From Gemmatimonadota bacterium (GTDB lineage Bacteria > Gemmatimonadota > Gemmatimonadetes > Gemmatimonadales > Gemmatimonadaceae): a stretch of 64,000 nt of DNA. Positions 44,733 to 53,006 of this stretch are shown here, piece by piece. Where the stretch lies: assembly GCA_026387935.1 (NCBI GenBank), contig JAPLKU010000012.1:62001-126000 (forward strand), written 5' to 3'. Below the pieces are notes generated by a model. The model was not told where the DNA came from. It ran no database searches and worked only from the letters and a program-made list of their open reading frames with translations. How positions within the stretch are numbered: position 1 is the stretch's first letter; each line of letters opens with the position of its first letter. A program made the translations under genes and the position numbers.

Positions 44733-45844
44733 GGATTCTTGTCGTTAATTGGCAGGATCGCGAGAACCCGCTTGCCGGCGGCGCGGAAATTCATCTGCAT
44801 GAGATCTTTGAGCGTCTCGCCGCGCGGGGCCACGAGGTCACACTGCTCTGCGGCGGTTGGCCGGGCTGCCCGCCCGTCGTGACCCTCGGCGGTATACAGG
44901 TGCATCGGGTTGGCACCCGGCAAACGTTCGCGCTGAAGGCCTGGATGTACTGGCGGCACCATCTCGTGAATCAGGCGTTCGACGTCATCGTTGAGGATAT
45001 CAATAAGGCGCCGCTCTACACGCCACACTGGGGCGCGACCGCCCAGATTGTGGCGGTCGTGCCGCACTTGTTTGGGGCGACCGTCTTCCAGGAGCTGCCC
45101 TGGCCGCTCGCGGCCGCAGTCTGGTTGAGCGAGCGCCCGCTGCCATACGCGTACCGCGACGTCGCGTTCGAGGCCATCTCCGAAAGCACCGCTGATGACC
45201 TTGTCGGCCGCGGAATCCAGCGTGAGCGTGTGCGAGTGATTTATCCCGGCGTCCGCGCCGACAAGTACACGCCGCTCGCCGGCGCACGCGCCGCCGTGCC
45301 AACGTTCGCGTATATCGGTCGTCTCAAGCGGTACAAGGGAGTTGATCTCGTGATGCGCGCGTTCGCGCGGGTCAGCAATCCCAACGCGATCCTCGAGATC
45401 GCCGGGGCCGGAGACTATCGCGGCGCGCTGGAGTCACTCGCGCGCTCGCTTGACCTCGGCGGTCGCGTGCGATTTCTTGGCTTCGTGAGCGAAGACGAGA
45501 AGCTGGCGCTCCTGCGTCGCTCGTGGGGCGTCGCGCTCGCGTCCCCCAAAGAAGGGTGGGGACTCACCAACGTCGAGGCGGCGGCGTGCGGCACACCGGT
45601 GGTGGCGTCGAACTCGCCGGGTATCCGTGAGTCCGTGCGCAACGGCGAGACCGGTTACCTCGTGCCACATGGCGATCTTGACGCGCTTGCCGGGGCCATG
45701 AATAGGTTGGCCAACTCTCGTGAGGGTGTCGAGGCGATGGGTCTGCGCGCACGGGCTTTTGCCGAGTCGTTCACCTGGGAGAAGGCGGCGACCGAGACCG
45801 AAGCACATTTTCAAGAGATGCTCACATCAGCGCGGAAATCCTGA
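44729..45844 (+). CDS. GT4-type glycosyltransferase
   Basis: Retaining GT-B glycosyltransferase of 371 residues from GTG 44729. The N-terminal domain has NPLAGGAEIHLHEIFERLA (about 14-32), and the C-terminal GT4 domain has YIGRLKRYKGVDLVMRAF, FLGFVSEDEKLALL and the Glu-x7-Glu type region in SPKEGWGLTNVEAAACGTPVV. Donor and acceptor are not apparent. It sits between nusB and hprK with 4- and 1-base overlaps, so it is likely co-expressed with both. A cell-surface polysaccharide role is only a guess. Confidence 0.85.
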   Translation: MRILVVNWQDRENPLAGGAEIHLHEIFERLAARGHEVTLLCGGWPGCPPVVTLGGIQVHRVGTRQTFALKAWMYWRHHLVNQAFDVIVEDINKAPLYTPHWGATAQIVAVVPHLFGATVFQELPWPLAAAVWLSERPLPYAYRDVAFEAISESTADDLVGRGIQRERVRVIYPGVRADKYTPLAGARAAVPTFAYIGRLKRYKGVDLVMRAFARVSNPNAILEIAGAGDYRGALESLARSLDLGGRVRFLGFVSEDEKLALLRRSWGVALASPKEGWGLTNVEAAACGTPVVASNSPGIRESVRNGETGYLVPHGDLDALAGAMNRLANSREGVEAMGLRARAFAESFTWEKAATETEAHFQEMLTSARKS

Positions 45845-46818
45845 TGCCCAAGTTCATCGTGGCGCAGCTCTACGAGCGCATGAAGGAAGTGATGAAGCTC
45901 GAGCTGCTCGGAAGCCCAGCTGGGCTCGAGCGGGAAATCACCTCCATCGATGCGTCCGGCCCCGGCCTCGTACTTGCGGGATATGTCGGACGATTCGTCC
46001 ATGCGCGCATTCAAGTGCTCGGCGAGACGGAAGTCAGCTACCTGAATTCGCTCGAGGCGGTTGAACGCGAACGCAATATCACGCAGTTCTTCTCGTATCC
46101 GATTCCCTGCGTGATGGTCACGAAGGGGCAGGAGCTGCCGGTCGGGATGGAAGAGGCCGCGCGGGCCGCCGGCATCGCCGTTCTGCGCTCCACGCTCAAG
46201 ACGCAGGAGTTCTACCGGCACATTGGCCCCTTTCTCGAGTCCATGTTCGCGCCGACCAGCACGTTGCATGGGTCGTTGGCCGACGTGTTCGGCGTGGGCC
46301 TGCTGTTTACGGGATCCAGCGGCATCGGCAAGTCGGAGTGTGTGCTCGATCTCGTCGAGCGTGGTCATCGACTGGTTGCCGATGACCTGGTTATTTGCCG
46401 TCGGCGCGGCACCGGCATCGTGGTTGGGCGCGCGCATGAGAATGCGCACCATCACATGGAAATCCGCGGCGTCGGTCTCATCGACGTGTCGAAGATTTTC
46501 GGTATCCGCGCTGTACGCCAGCAGAAGCGCATTGAGGTCGTGGTCGTGCTCGAACAATGGGACGCGATGACGGGCGATGTCGATCGCACTGGGCTCGACG
46601 GACAGACGACCCGAATTCTCGATGTCGATCTGCCGATGGTCACGGTTCCGCTCAATCCCGGCAAGAACATCACGGTCGTCGCCGAGGTCATCGCGCTCAA
46701 CCATCTGCTCAAATACAGTGGTGTCAACGTGGCCGAGGCGTTCAATGAGCGTCTCAAATCGCGCATCCGCGCCACGGCGCCGAATGTCGGGCGCTATCTG
46801 CAGGATGATGATGAGTAG
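45844..46818 (+). CDS. hprK: HPr kinase/phosphorylase
   Basis: Serine kinase and phosphorylase acting on HPr; 324 residues. The N-terminal domain (about 1-135) precedes the kinase core, with catalytic-region LHGSLADVFG (His 142), the Walker A loop GSSGIGKS (157-164), and later the HPrK signature with MEIRGVGLIDVSKIFGIRAV. In Firmicutes it controls carbon catabolite repression; outside them it is often linked to mannose-family PTS genes, as here. It overlaps the EIIA gene by 8 bases. Confidence 0.95.
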   Translation: MPKFIVAQLYERMKEVMKLELLGSPAGLEREITSIDASGPGLVLAGYVGRFVHARIQVLGETEVSYLNSLEAVERERNITQFFSYPIPCVMVTKGQELPVGMEEAARAAGIAVLRSTLKTQEFYRHIGPFLESMFAPTSTLHGSLADVFGVGLLFTGSSGIGKSECVLDLVERGHRLVADDLVICRRRGTGIVVGRAHENAHHHMEIRGVGLIDVSKIFGIRAVRQQKRIEVVVVLEQWDAMTGDVDRTGLDGQTTRILDVDLPMVTVPLNPGKNITVVAEVIALNHLLKYSGVNVAEAFNERLKSRIRATAPNVGRYLQDDDE

Positions 46819-47218
46819 CCAGGCCGGACCTCGCGCGGTTGTCGCAGGTCACGGGACCTTTGCCGCGGCCCTGATGTCGGCCGTTGCCCGCATTTCGGGA
46901 AAGGCCGAAGTCTTCGTCGCCGTCAGCAATGAAGGGCTCGACGCGCGCGGCGTCGAGGAGGCCATCGGCAAGGCACTCAAACAGCATGGCGCGTCGGTGA
47001 TCTTCACCGACCTGCCGGCCGGTAGCTGCACCTTGGCCGCGCGACGCATCGCGCGACTCGATTCGTCTATTTCCATTGTCACCGGCGCAACCGTCGCGAT
47101 GGTGCTCGACTTCGCGCTCGGCGCAGGTGCGGCTGAACCGGACTTGCGTCGGGCAGCGGAAAGCGGACGCGCGGCGATCGTGGTCTATCCGGCCTCGGGG
47201 GGCGCTGGTGGCAATTGA
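46811..47218 (+). CDS. PTS EIIA, mannose/sorbose family
   Basis: Cytoplasmic phosphocarrier of the mannose-type PTS; 135 residues. It accepts phosphate from HPr on the His of VAGHGTFA (His 14 from ATG 46811), and IVTGATVAMVLDFAL is the equivalent of the family's GxNxPM-like loop, here changed (GATVAM). Three consecutive ATGs (46805, 46808, 46811) overlap the hprK stop. The altered loop might reflect a regulatory instead of a transport role; this is inference. Confidence 0.85.
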   Translation: MSSQAGPRAVVAGHGTFAAALMSAVARISGKAEVFVAVSNEGLDARGVEEAIGKALKQHGASVIFTDLPAGSCTLAARRIARLDSSISIVTGATVAMVLDFALGAGAAEPDLRRAAESGRAAIVVYPASGGAGGN

Positions 47219-47696
47219 GCGCTTCCGCATCGACGATCGCCTGGTCCATGGCCAGGTGGTGGTCGGCTGGGGGCAACCGCTCTCGCTCGGATTCATTGTG
47301 CTCGTGGACGACGTTGTTGCGGACAATGACTGGGAGCGCGAGCTCTACCGCATGGGCACACCGCCTGAGATGGAGCTCTTCGTCGAAACGGTCGAGTCCG
47401 CTGCTGCGCGGATGGCTGAGTTCGAGTTGCGACCCGACGCGGGCATGCTGCTCACGGGCGACATTGCGACCATGGACCGCCTGACCGCGGCGGTGCCGGC
47501 GATTCGCACCATTACCATTGGCGGCATCCATCACCGGCAGGGACGTTCGGCCTGCTTGTCCTACGTGTTCCTGTCGGAGTCGGAAATCGCCGAGTTGACG
47601 GTCATTGCTGCGCGCGGCGTGAGCATCGTCGCGCAGGACCTTCCGGTGTCGAACGAAGTGCCGCTCGATGACCTGTTGCGGGGCCGCACCGGATGA
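47208..47696 (+). CDS. PTS EIIB, mannose/sorbose family
   Basis: Phosphotransfer domain that takes phosphate from EIIA and gives it to sugar; 162 residues. The catalytic His 14 lies in IDDRLVHGQVVVGW, the hallmark of the family. LLTGD and TITIGGIHHRQGR match the phosphate-site loops. GTG 47208 overlaps EIIA by 11 bases, and the end overlaps EIIC by 4. Confidence 0.9.
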   Translation: MAIERFRIDDRLVHGQVVVGWGQPLSLGFIVLVDDVVADNDWERELYRMGTPPEMELFVETVESAAARMAEFELRPDAGMLLTGDIATMDRLTAAVPAIRTITIGGIHHRQGRSACLSYVFLSESEIAELTVIAARGVSIVAQDLPVSNEVPLDDLLRGRTG

Positions 47697-48379
47697 TCGG
47701 AATCTCCGGCATCATCCTGCTCGTGCTGCTCGGCGCGCTCTGCGCGCTCGACACCGTGAGTGTGCTGCAGGGCATGGTCTCGCGACCGATTGTCTCAGCG
47801 ACGCTGGCCGGCGCGGCGCTCGGGCGTGCAGAGGACGCTATCGTCGTCGGCGCAGTGCTTGAGCTCTTTGCCATCGAGACGATGCCATTCGGAGCGAGCC
47901 GGTATCCCGAATGGGGATCGGCCGGGGTTGTTGCGGGCACGACCTACCTCGTTGGTGGAGCAGGGACGGCCGGGTCGCTGGCCATCGCCACACTCGCCGG
48001 GCTCGCCACCGCGCTCCTCGGTTCGCTCTCCATGGTGCGTCATCGGCAGCTGGTCGCGCGCGTCGCCATGATCTTGCGCGACAGTATCGCCGCCGGTTCG
48101 GGCTCGGCGGTGACCCGCTTGCACCTCTACGGCATCGTGTCCGACTTCTGGCGCGGGGCGGTGGTGACAGCAATCGGGCTCGCACTGGCACTGGTGTTCG
48201 CGCCCCGGATTCTGGGATCGTGGTATCTCGCCTACGGGCCCTCGGCGGCCTGGCCGGTGGCGCTTGCGGTGGCGACGGCCGCCGCCTCCATCGTGCGGTC
48301 GGCCCAGGGTGTACCGCGCGCCTCGCTTTTCCTGGCCGGTGGCTCCGCCATCGGGCTCGGCCTGGTGTTCGCGCGATGA
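47693..48379 (+). CDS. PTS EIIC, mannose/sorbose family
   Basis: Membrane channel component of the mannose-family transporter; 228 residues, somewhat short for the family (usually about 250-270). It has about six to seven hydrophobic segments and EIIC-type sequence at the start (LCALDTVSVLQGMVSRPIV) and ALGRAEDAIVVGAVLELFAIE. Substrate specificity cannot be read. It overlaps EIIB and EIID by 4 bases each. Confidence 0.82.
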   Translation: MIGISGIILLVLLGALCALDTVSVLQGMVSRPIVSATLAGAALGRAEDAIVVGAVLELFAIETMPFGASRYPEWGSAGVVAGTTYLVGGAGTAGSLAIATLAGLATALLGSLSMVRHRQLVARVAMILRDSIAAGSGSAVTRLHLYGIVSDFWRGAVVTAIGLALALVFAPRILGSWYLAYGPSAAWPVALAVATAAASIVRSAQGVPRASLFLAGGSAIGLGLVFAR

Positions 48380-49134
48380 TCACGCCTTGGCTGCCGTTCC
48401 GGACCCGCGTGGCGATGCTCGCTCGCCTCATGACGCTGCAAGGGTCGTACAATTATGAGACGATGATCGGCAACGGCGTGGCCTTCGCCATGGAACCAGC
48501 GCTCCGCCTGTTGCCCGGTGGGCGCGGCGGTGACGCGTATCGCGAAGCGATGGCGCGCCAAAGTCGCTATTTCAACGCGCATCCATACTTCGCGGCTGTC
48601 GCCGTCGGGGCATTGGCGCGCGCCGAACTCTCGCTCGAAGCGCCTGAACGGATCGAACGTTTTCGCACCGCGTCGTGCGGCCCATTGGGGAGTGTCGGGG
48701 ACCGCCTGGTCTGGGCGGCCTGGCTTCCACTCTGCTCCTTGTTTGCCCTGTCCGCGTATGGTTTTGGCGCGCCAGCGCTGGCCGTGGTGTCGCTCTTTCT
48801 GGTGTCGTACAATGCGGGGCACTTTGCGCTTCGCATCTGGGCGCTGAACGTTGGTTGGCGCGACGGCCTCGGCGTGGCGTCCGCCCTCGCGGCCCCAATC
48901 TTCCGGACCGGCCCAGCGACTCTGACACGAGTCGCAGCGTTTGCCGCGGGGGTCGCCCTGCCGATGGTCATCGCCAACGCGGTTGGCGTGCGATTTACAG
49001 GAGTAGCCGTCATTGCGCTCGTGGGCGGGCTTGGAGCGACCGTTCTCTTGCTCTTGAATGGCCGGCTTGCCGGGTGGCGTTCGGCTATCTGGTTGCTGGC
49101 CGCATCGACCGTCGCGGCGATGGTGATCCGATGA
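48376..49134 (+). CDS. PTS EIID, mannose/sorbose family
   Basis: Membrane component unique to the mannose PTS family; 252 residues from ATG 48376. The N-terminal amphipathic part has LQGSYNYETMIGNGVAFAM, matching the family (QxxwNyErmqnxGfxyam), and the NAHPYFAAVAVGALA segment follows. The C-terminal half has hydrophobic helices. The frame is open far upstream within EIIC, but only the region from 48376 resembles EIID. It overlaps the HPr gene by 4 bases. Confidence 0.87.
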   Translation: MITPWLPFRTRVAMLARLMTLQGSYNYETMIGNGVAFAMEPALRLLPGGRGGDAYREAMARQSRYFNAHPYFAAVAVGALARAELSLEAPERIERFRTASCGPLGSVGDRLVWAAWLPLCSLFALSAYGFGAPALAVVSLFLVSYNAGHFALRIWALNVGWRDGLGVASALAAPIFRTGPATLTRVAAFAAGVALPMVIANAVGVRFTGVAVIALVGGLGATVLLLLNGRLAGWRSAIWLLAASTVAAMVIR

Positions 49135-49400
49135 TCGTCGAACGATTCGTCACGGTGATCAATCAGGCAGGCATTCACGCCAGGCCATCGGCAGAAATCG
49201 TGAAGACGACGGCGAAGTTCAGGGCGTCGGTCACGCTGTCCTTCGACGAACTCGACGTGAACGCCAAGAGTATCATGGGTGTGATGATGCTGGCCGCGCC
49301 TTGCGGCTCCGAAGTGGCTGTGAAGGCTGATGGAGACGACGCCGAGGCCGTGGTCGCCGCGCTCGTCGAGTTGTTCGCCAGCAAGTTTGGGGAGGCGTAG
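49131..49400 (+). CDS. ptsH: Phosphocarrier protein HPr
   Basis: Small cytoplasmic phosphocarrier of 89 residues. The EI-phosphorylated histidine is His 17 in GIHARPSAE. The regulatory serine for HprK is Ser 47 in NAKSIMGVMML, so both phosphorylation sites are present. It follows EIID with a 4-base overlap and precedes ptsI by 3 bases, giving a full PTS phosphorelay in one run of genes. Confidence 0.95.
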   Translation: MIVERFVTVINQAGIHARPSAEIVKTTAKFRASVTLSFDELDVNAKSIMGVMMLAAPCGSEVAVKADGDDAEAVVAALVELFASKFGEA

Positions 49401-49403
49401 CCC

Positions 49404-51155
49404 ATGCCGAACGTGTTGAAAGGAATCCCGGCGTCGCCCGGCATCGTGGTAGGCCCCGTGCACTTGCTGAAGTGGCAGGTGCCGGAGGTGCCCGCAACGA
49501 GCATCGAGCCGCACGAAGTCGAACATGAAGTCGAGCGTCTGCGCATCGCCTTTGCCCGGTCGATCGAACGCTTACGGTCCATTCGCGAGCGCGCGCTGCG
49601 GACGGCGGGTGAGGCCGAAGCCGCGATTTTTGAAGTGCAGATCTCGATTATCGAGGACGCCGAGCTGCGCGGCCGAGTGGAGGCCGCGATTGGCCAGCAG
49701 TTCAGTGCCGAACGCGCCTTTGACGTCGTCATGCTGGAGTGGCGCGAGCATTTCGCGCGCTCGCAGCACGCCATGCTGCGCGAGCGCGTGAGTGACCTTA
49801 CCGATGTTCACATTCGCGTACTCACGATCCTGCTTGATCTCCCGGACCACGATCCGGTGGACCTGCCAAAGGGATCGAACGCGATTCTGGTTACGCAGGA
49901 TCTCACGCCGAGCCTGACGCTGCAGCTCGATCGCGAAACGATTGGCGCCATCGCGACCGATTCCGGCACGCGCGCGTCACACGTCGCGATCCTTGCACGC
50001 TCGCTTGGCATCCCGGCTGTGGTCGGGCTGCTCGACGGCACCGAACGGCTGCGAACCGGCGAGATCGTTATCCTCGACGGCACGACCGGAACGGTGACGA
50101 CGCGTCCGACGGCCGCCGAACTCGCTGACGCCAAGGCGCGACAGCTCCTGGAAAAAAGCGAGGGCGAACAGCTCGCACGGCTGGCCGGGAAGGAAGCGAT
50201 CAGTCGCGACGGCACCCATATCACGCTCTTTGCCAACGTCGATCTTCCCGATGAAGCGGCCGTCGCCGTCGCGAGCGGCGCCGAAGGCGTCGGGTTGATG
50301 CGCACGGAGTTTCTCGTCGTCGGGCGTGCCACCATGCCTAACGAAGACGAGCAGTACGAAGCGTATGCCGGCGTCATCAAGGCGTTCGGCACGCGGCCGG
50401 TGATCATTCGAACGTTCGACGTAGGCGGCGATAAGTTGCCGATTGGCGGATGGCCGCACGAAGCGAATCCCTTCCTCGGCTGGCGGGCCATTCGCATGTG
50501 CCTGGACCAGCCGGAGATCTTCAAGACGCAGCTCAGGGCGCTCTTGCGCGCTGCAACGTTGGGCGACGTCCGCATCAACCTCCCGCTGATCGTGACGGTC
50601 GACGAAGTGCGGCAGGCGAAAGCGCTCATCGCGGAGGCGTCGGCGGAGCTCACCGCGCGTGGCGTCGCGCACCGCACGGACGTGCCGATTGGTGTGATGA
50701 TCGAGACGCCGGCGGCTGCGGTGCTCGCGGATTCGTTGGCCGGAGAAGTGTCGTTCTTCTCGATTGGCACGAACGACCTTGTCCAGTACACACTCGCGGT
50801 GGACCGCGGCAACGCGAGTCTTGCGTCGCGTTTCACTCCGCTGCACCCGGCGGTACTGCGACTCATTCGCATGACCTGTGAAGTGGCCGATGCCCGCGGA
50901 GTCGCGGTGAGTGTATGCGGCGAAATGGCGTCGGAGCCGATCATGGCGTTCGCGCTCATCGGACTCGGCGTACGCCAGCTCAGCGTGAGCGCGATTGCAC
51001 TCGCCCGGGTGAAGCTGATCGTCCGTGGAATGCGCACCAGCGTCGCCGCTGAAGCCGTGCAGGCAGCCATGAAATCGGCAACGGCAGCCGAGGCCGAGCA
51101 GATCCTCCGGAGCAGCCTGGTCGCTGAAGTGGACAGCGAATTGCTCCACGCCTGA
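49404..51155 (+). CDS. ptsI: PTS enzyme I
   Basis: Phosphoenolpyruvate-protein phosphotransferase, the entry enzyme of the PTS; 583 residues. The N-terminal HPr-binding domain starts with LKGIPASPGIVVGP. The phospho-His is His 193 in SGTRASHVAILARS (family: GGxTSHxAI). The PEP-binding TIM barrel has MRTEFLVVGR and later the active-site Cys block AVSVCGEMA. Ends about 100 bases before metK. Confidence 0.95.
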   Translation: MPNVLKGIPASPGIVVGPVHLLKWQVPEVPATSIEPHEVEHEVERLRIAFARSIERLRSIRERALRTAGEAEAAIFEVQISIIEDAELRGRVEAAIGQQFSAERAFDVVMLEWREHFARSQHAMLRERVSDLTDVHIRVLTILLDLPDHDPVDLPKGSNAILVTQDLTPSLTLQLDRETIGAIATDSGTRASHVAILARSLGIPAVVGLLDGTERLRTGEIVILDGTTGTVTTRPTAAELADAKARQLLEKSEGEQLARLAGKEAISRDGTHITLFANVDLPDEAAVAVASGAEGVGLMRTEFLVVGRATMPNEDEQYEAYAGVIKAFGTRPVIIRTFDVGGDKLPIGGWPHEANPFLGWRAIRMCLDQPEIFKTQLRALLRAATLGDVRINLPLIVTVDEVRQAKALIAEASAELTARGVAHRTDVPIGVMIETPAAAVLADSLAGEVSFFSIGTNDLVQYTLAVDRGNASLASRFTPLHPAVLRLIRMTCEVADARGVAVSVCGEMASEPIMAFALIGLGVRQLSVSAIALARVKLIVRGMRTSVAAEAVQAAMKSATAAEAEQILRSSLVAEVDSELLHA

Positions 51156-51230
51156 GCGGCTGAGGAGTATACGGGCGCCCTGTGTTGGCTTAACTTCGGT
51201 GAGTTGAATTGCGGTAGTCTGCTCGCTGAC

Positions 51231-51251
51231 AACTACCATCTACCATCTGGT
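51231..51251 (+). repeat. Degenerate heptamer tandem repeat, locus 3, before metK
   Basis: Three 7-base units: AACTACC, ATCTACC, ATCTGGT. They fit the WNCTRCC-like core of the arrays at 15361 and 22109, with A in place of G. The array ends 3 bases before the metK GTG, in its 5' leader. Confidence 0.5.
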
Positions 51252-51254
51252 TTT

Positions 51255-52430
51255 GTGAAACACCCTCATCTCTTTACTTCAGAGTCCGTTACCGAAGGCC
51301 ATCCGGACAAGGTGGCCGACCAGATTTCGGACGCCGTGCTCGACGCACTGCTCGCTGACGATCCAAAATCGCGCGTGGCATGCGAGACAATGGTGACGAC
51401 TGGCCTCGCGACAATTTTCGGCGAGATCACAACGTCGTCGTACGTGCATCTCCCCAAGCTGGTCCGCGATACAATTGCGAAAATCGGTTACACCGAGTCC
51501 GGCTACGGCTTCGACGCCGAGTCGTGCGCGGTCATCTCCACGATCGACAAGCAGTCCGCGCACATCTCGATGGGCGTGGATACGGTCGGCGCCGGCGACC
51601 AGGTGATGATGTTCGGCTACGCTTGTGACGAAACCGAAGAGTTGATGCCGCTGCCGATCATGCTCGCGCACAAGCTGGCGATGGCGTTGGCGGCGCGCCG
51701 AAAAGATCACACCCTCAAATGGCTGCGCCCCGACGGCAAGTCGCAGGTCACGGTGCTGTACGAAAACGACAGGCCGGTCCTCGTTGATACCGTCGTGATC
51801 TCGACGCAGCACAGTCCCGATGTCAGCAATACGCGCATCAAACAGGCCGTCATCAAGGACATCATCGAGGCGACGATCCCCAAGGAGCTGCGCCCCCGCC
51901 GCATGAAGGTGCATATCAACCCCACGGGCCGATTCGAGATTGGTGGCCCGCACGGCGATGCCGGCCTGACCGGCCGTAAGATCATTGTGGACACCTACGG
52001 CGGCATGGGCCGCCATGGGGGCGGTGCGTTCAGTGGAAAAGATCCGTCCAAGGTGGACCGCTCGGCGTGCTACGCCGCGCGCTGGGTGGCGAAGAACATT
52101 GTCGCGGCCAAACTGGCCACGAAGTGCGAAGTGCAGGTCGCCTACGCGATCGGCGTCGCCAAACCCGTCTCCGTGATGGTAGACACGTTCGGCACCGCCC
52201 GCGTTGACGAACGAAAGATCATCCAGGCCGTTGAGCAGGTGTTCGACCTGACGCCAACGGGAATCATCGCGGCGCTCGGGCTGCGCAATCCGATTTACAG
52301 CGACACGGCAGCCTACGGCCACTTTGGGCGGAAGAGCGAACGGGCCAGGCGGAACGGCAAGTCGGTGACGCTCTTCACCTGGGAACGCACGGATCGGGTG
52401 GCCGCACTGAAGCAGGCTGTGCGCGGCTAG
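51255..52430 (+). CDS. metK: S-adenosylmethionine synthetase
   Basis: Makes SAM from methionine and ATP; 391 residues from GTG 51255. The N-terminus has the ATP-binding [15 protein letters not shown] (with catalytic His in GHPDK). [19 protein letters not shown] (about 220-238) and [17 protein letters not shown] are MetK signatures. An upstream TTG (51204) is in frame but would translate the heptamer repeat. SAM made here feeds MiaB and RsmH among others. Confidence 0.96.
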   Translation: MKHPHLFTSESVTEGHPDKVADQISDAVLDALLADDPKSRVACETMVTTGLATIFGEITTSSYVHLPKLVRDTIAKIGYTESGYGFDAESCAVISTIDKQSAHISMGVDTVGAGDQVMMFGYACDETEELMPLPIMLAHKLAMALAARRKDHTLKWLRPDGKSQVTVLYENDRPVLVDTVVISTQHSPDVSNTRIKQAVIKDIIEATIPKELRPRRMKVHINPTGRFEIGGPHGDAGLTGRKIIVDTYGGMGRHGGGAFSGKDPSKVDRSACYAARWVAKNIVAAKLATKCEVQVAYAIGVAKPVSVMVDTFGTARVDERKIIQAVEQVFDLTPTGIIAALGLRNPIYSDTAAYGHFGRKSERARRNGKSVTLFTWERTDRVAALKQAVRG

Positions 52431-52442
52431 GACGCCGCCAAC

Positions 52443-52460
52443 GGCGCGACGGTTCGCGCC
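52443..52460 (+). other. Hairpin between metK and the DUF151 gene
   Basis: Perfect 7-bp stem (GGCGCGA with TCGCGCC) and a CGGT loop. It directly precedes the GGGGAGG ribosome binding site of the next gene (52462-52468). It could be a weak metK terminator or modulate initiation of the downstream gene. Confidence 0.4.
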
Positions 52461-52472
52461 CGGGGAGGGGCC

Positions 52473-53006
52473 ATGGTGGAAGTCATCATTTCCAAGCTGG
52501 GGCACGACGGCCAGCAAAAGACCTTCGTCGTCGTCCTTCAGGAAAAGGATGGCACTCGCGTGCTGCCCATCTGGATCGGCCGGCCCGAAGCAGAGTCCAT
52601 CGCGGCGCACATGCACGGCGTGCCGCGTGAGCGTCCGATGACGCACGATCTGGCCAAGGCGCTCGTCGCCGCGCTCGATGGCACGCTGACGAAGGTCGTG
52701 GTCACGCGCGTGGAAGAGCACACCTACTATGCCGAGATGCACCTGGTGCGCGCCGGCGAGGCGTATGTCGTTGACGCGCGGCCTTCGGATGCCATCGCCA
52801 TCGTATTGCGCTGCGCGGCACCGATCTTTGCGGCGGAGTCGCTGTTGAATGACTACGAGCAGATGGCGGCTGACGAGGCCGATGCCGGTGAGGAGGTGCC
52901 CAGCGCCGGCGATGTCGCCGCCGCAGAGTCGGGCAGCTACGCCGAGAATCTCCGCCGCCACCTCGAGCAGTTGGATCCAGAGGACTTTGGCAAGTTTTCG
53001 CTCTGA
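52473..53006 (+). CDS. DUF151 bifunctional nuclease-family protein
   Basis: 177-residue protein. The conserved DUF151 core covers about 1-125, with LPIWIGRPEAESIAAHM (about 29-45), RPMTHDLAKALVAAL and VDARPSDAIAIVLR. DUF151 members have been described as nucleases active on DNA and RNA; the in vivo role is unclear. The C-terminal 40 residues are acidic and variable. A good Shine-Dalgarno sequence (GGGGAGG) precedes the ATG. It overlaps the next reading frame. Confidence 0.85.
   Translation: MVEVIISKLGHDGQQKTFVVVLQEKDGTRVLPIWIGRPEAESIAAHMHGVPRERPMTHDLAKALVAALDGTLTKVVVTRVEEHTYYAEMHLVRAGEAYVVDARPSDAIAIVLRCAAPIFAAESLLNDYEQMAADEADAGEEVPSAGDVAAAESGSYAENLRRHLEQLDPEDFGKFSL

Noticed and set aside
51156-51254. 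SAM riboswitch before metK
   Set aside because: The 99-base gap is short and shows no paired P1-P4 structure or conserved riboswitch core that I could trace; it mostly holds a -10-like box and the heptamer repeat.
51204-52430. TTG 51204 as the metK start
   Set aside because: It would add 17 residues encoded by the leader and the heptamer repeat, unlike any MetK N-terminus; GTG 51255 fits the family.
51279-52961. 560-codon open frame on the - strand opposite metK and DUF151
   Set aside because: Fully antisense to two well-supported genes; the composition (Arg/His-rich) is typical of a shadow frame in GC-rich DNA.
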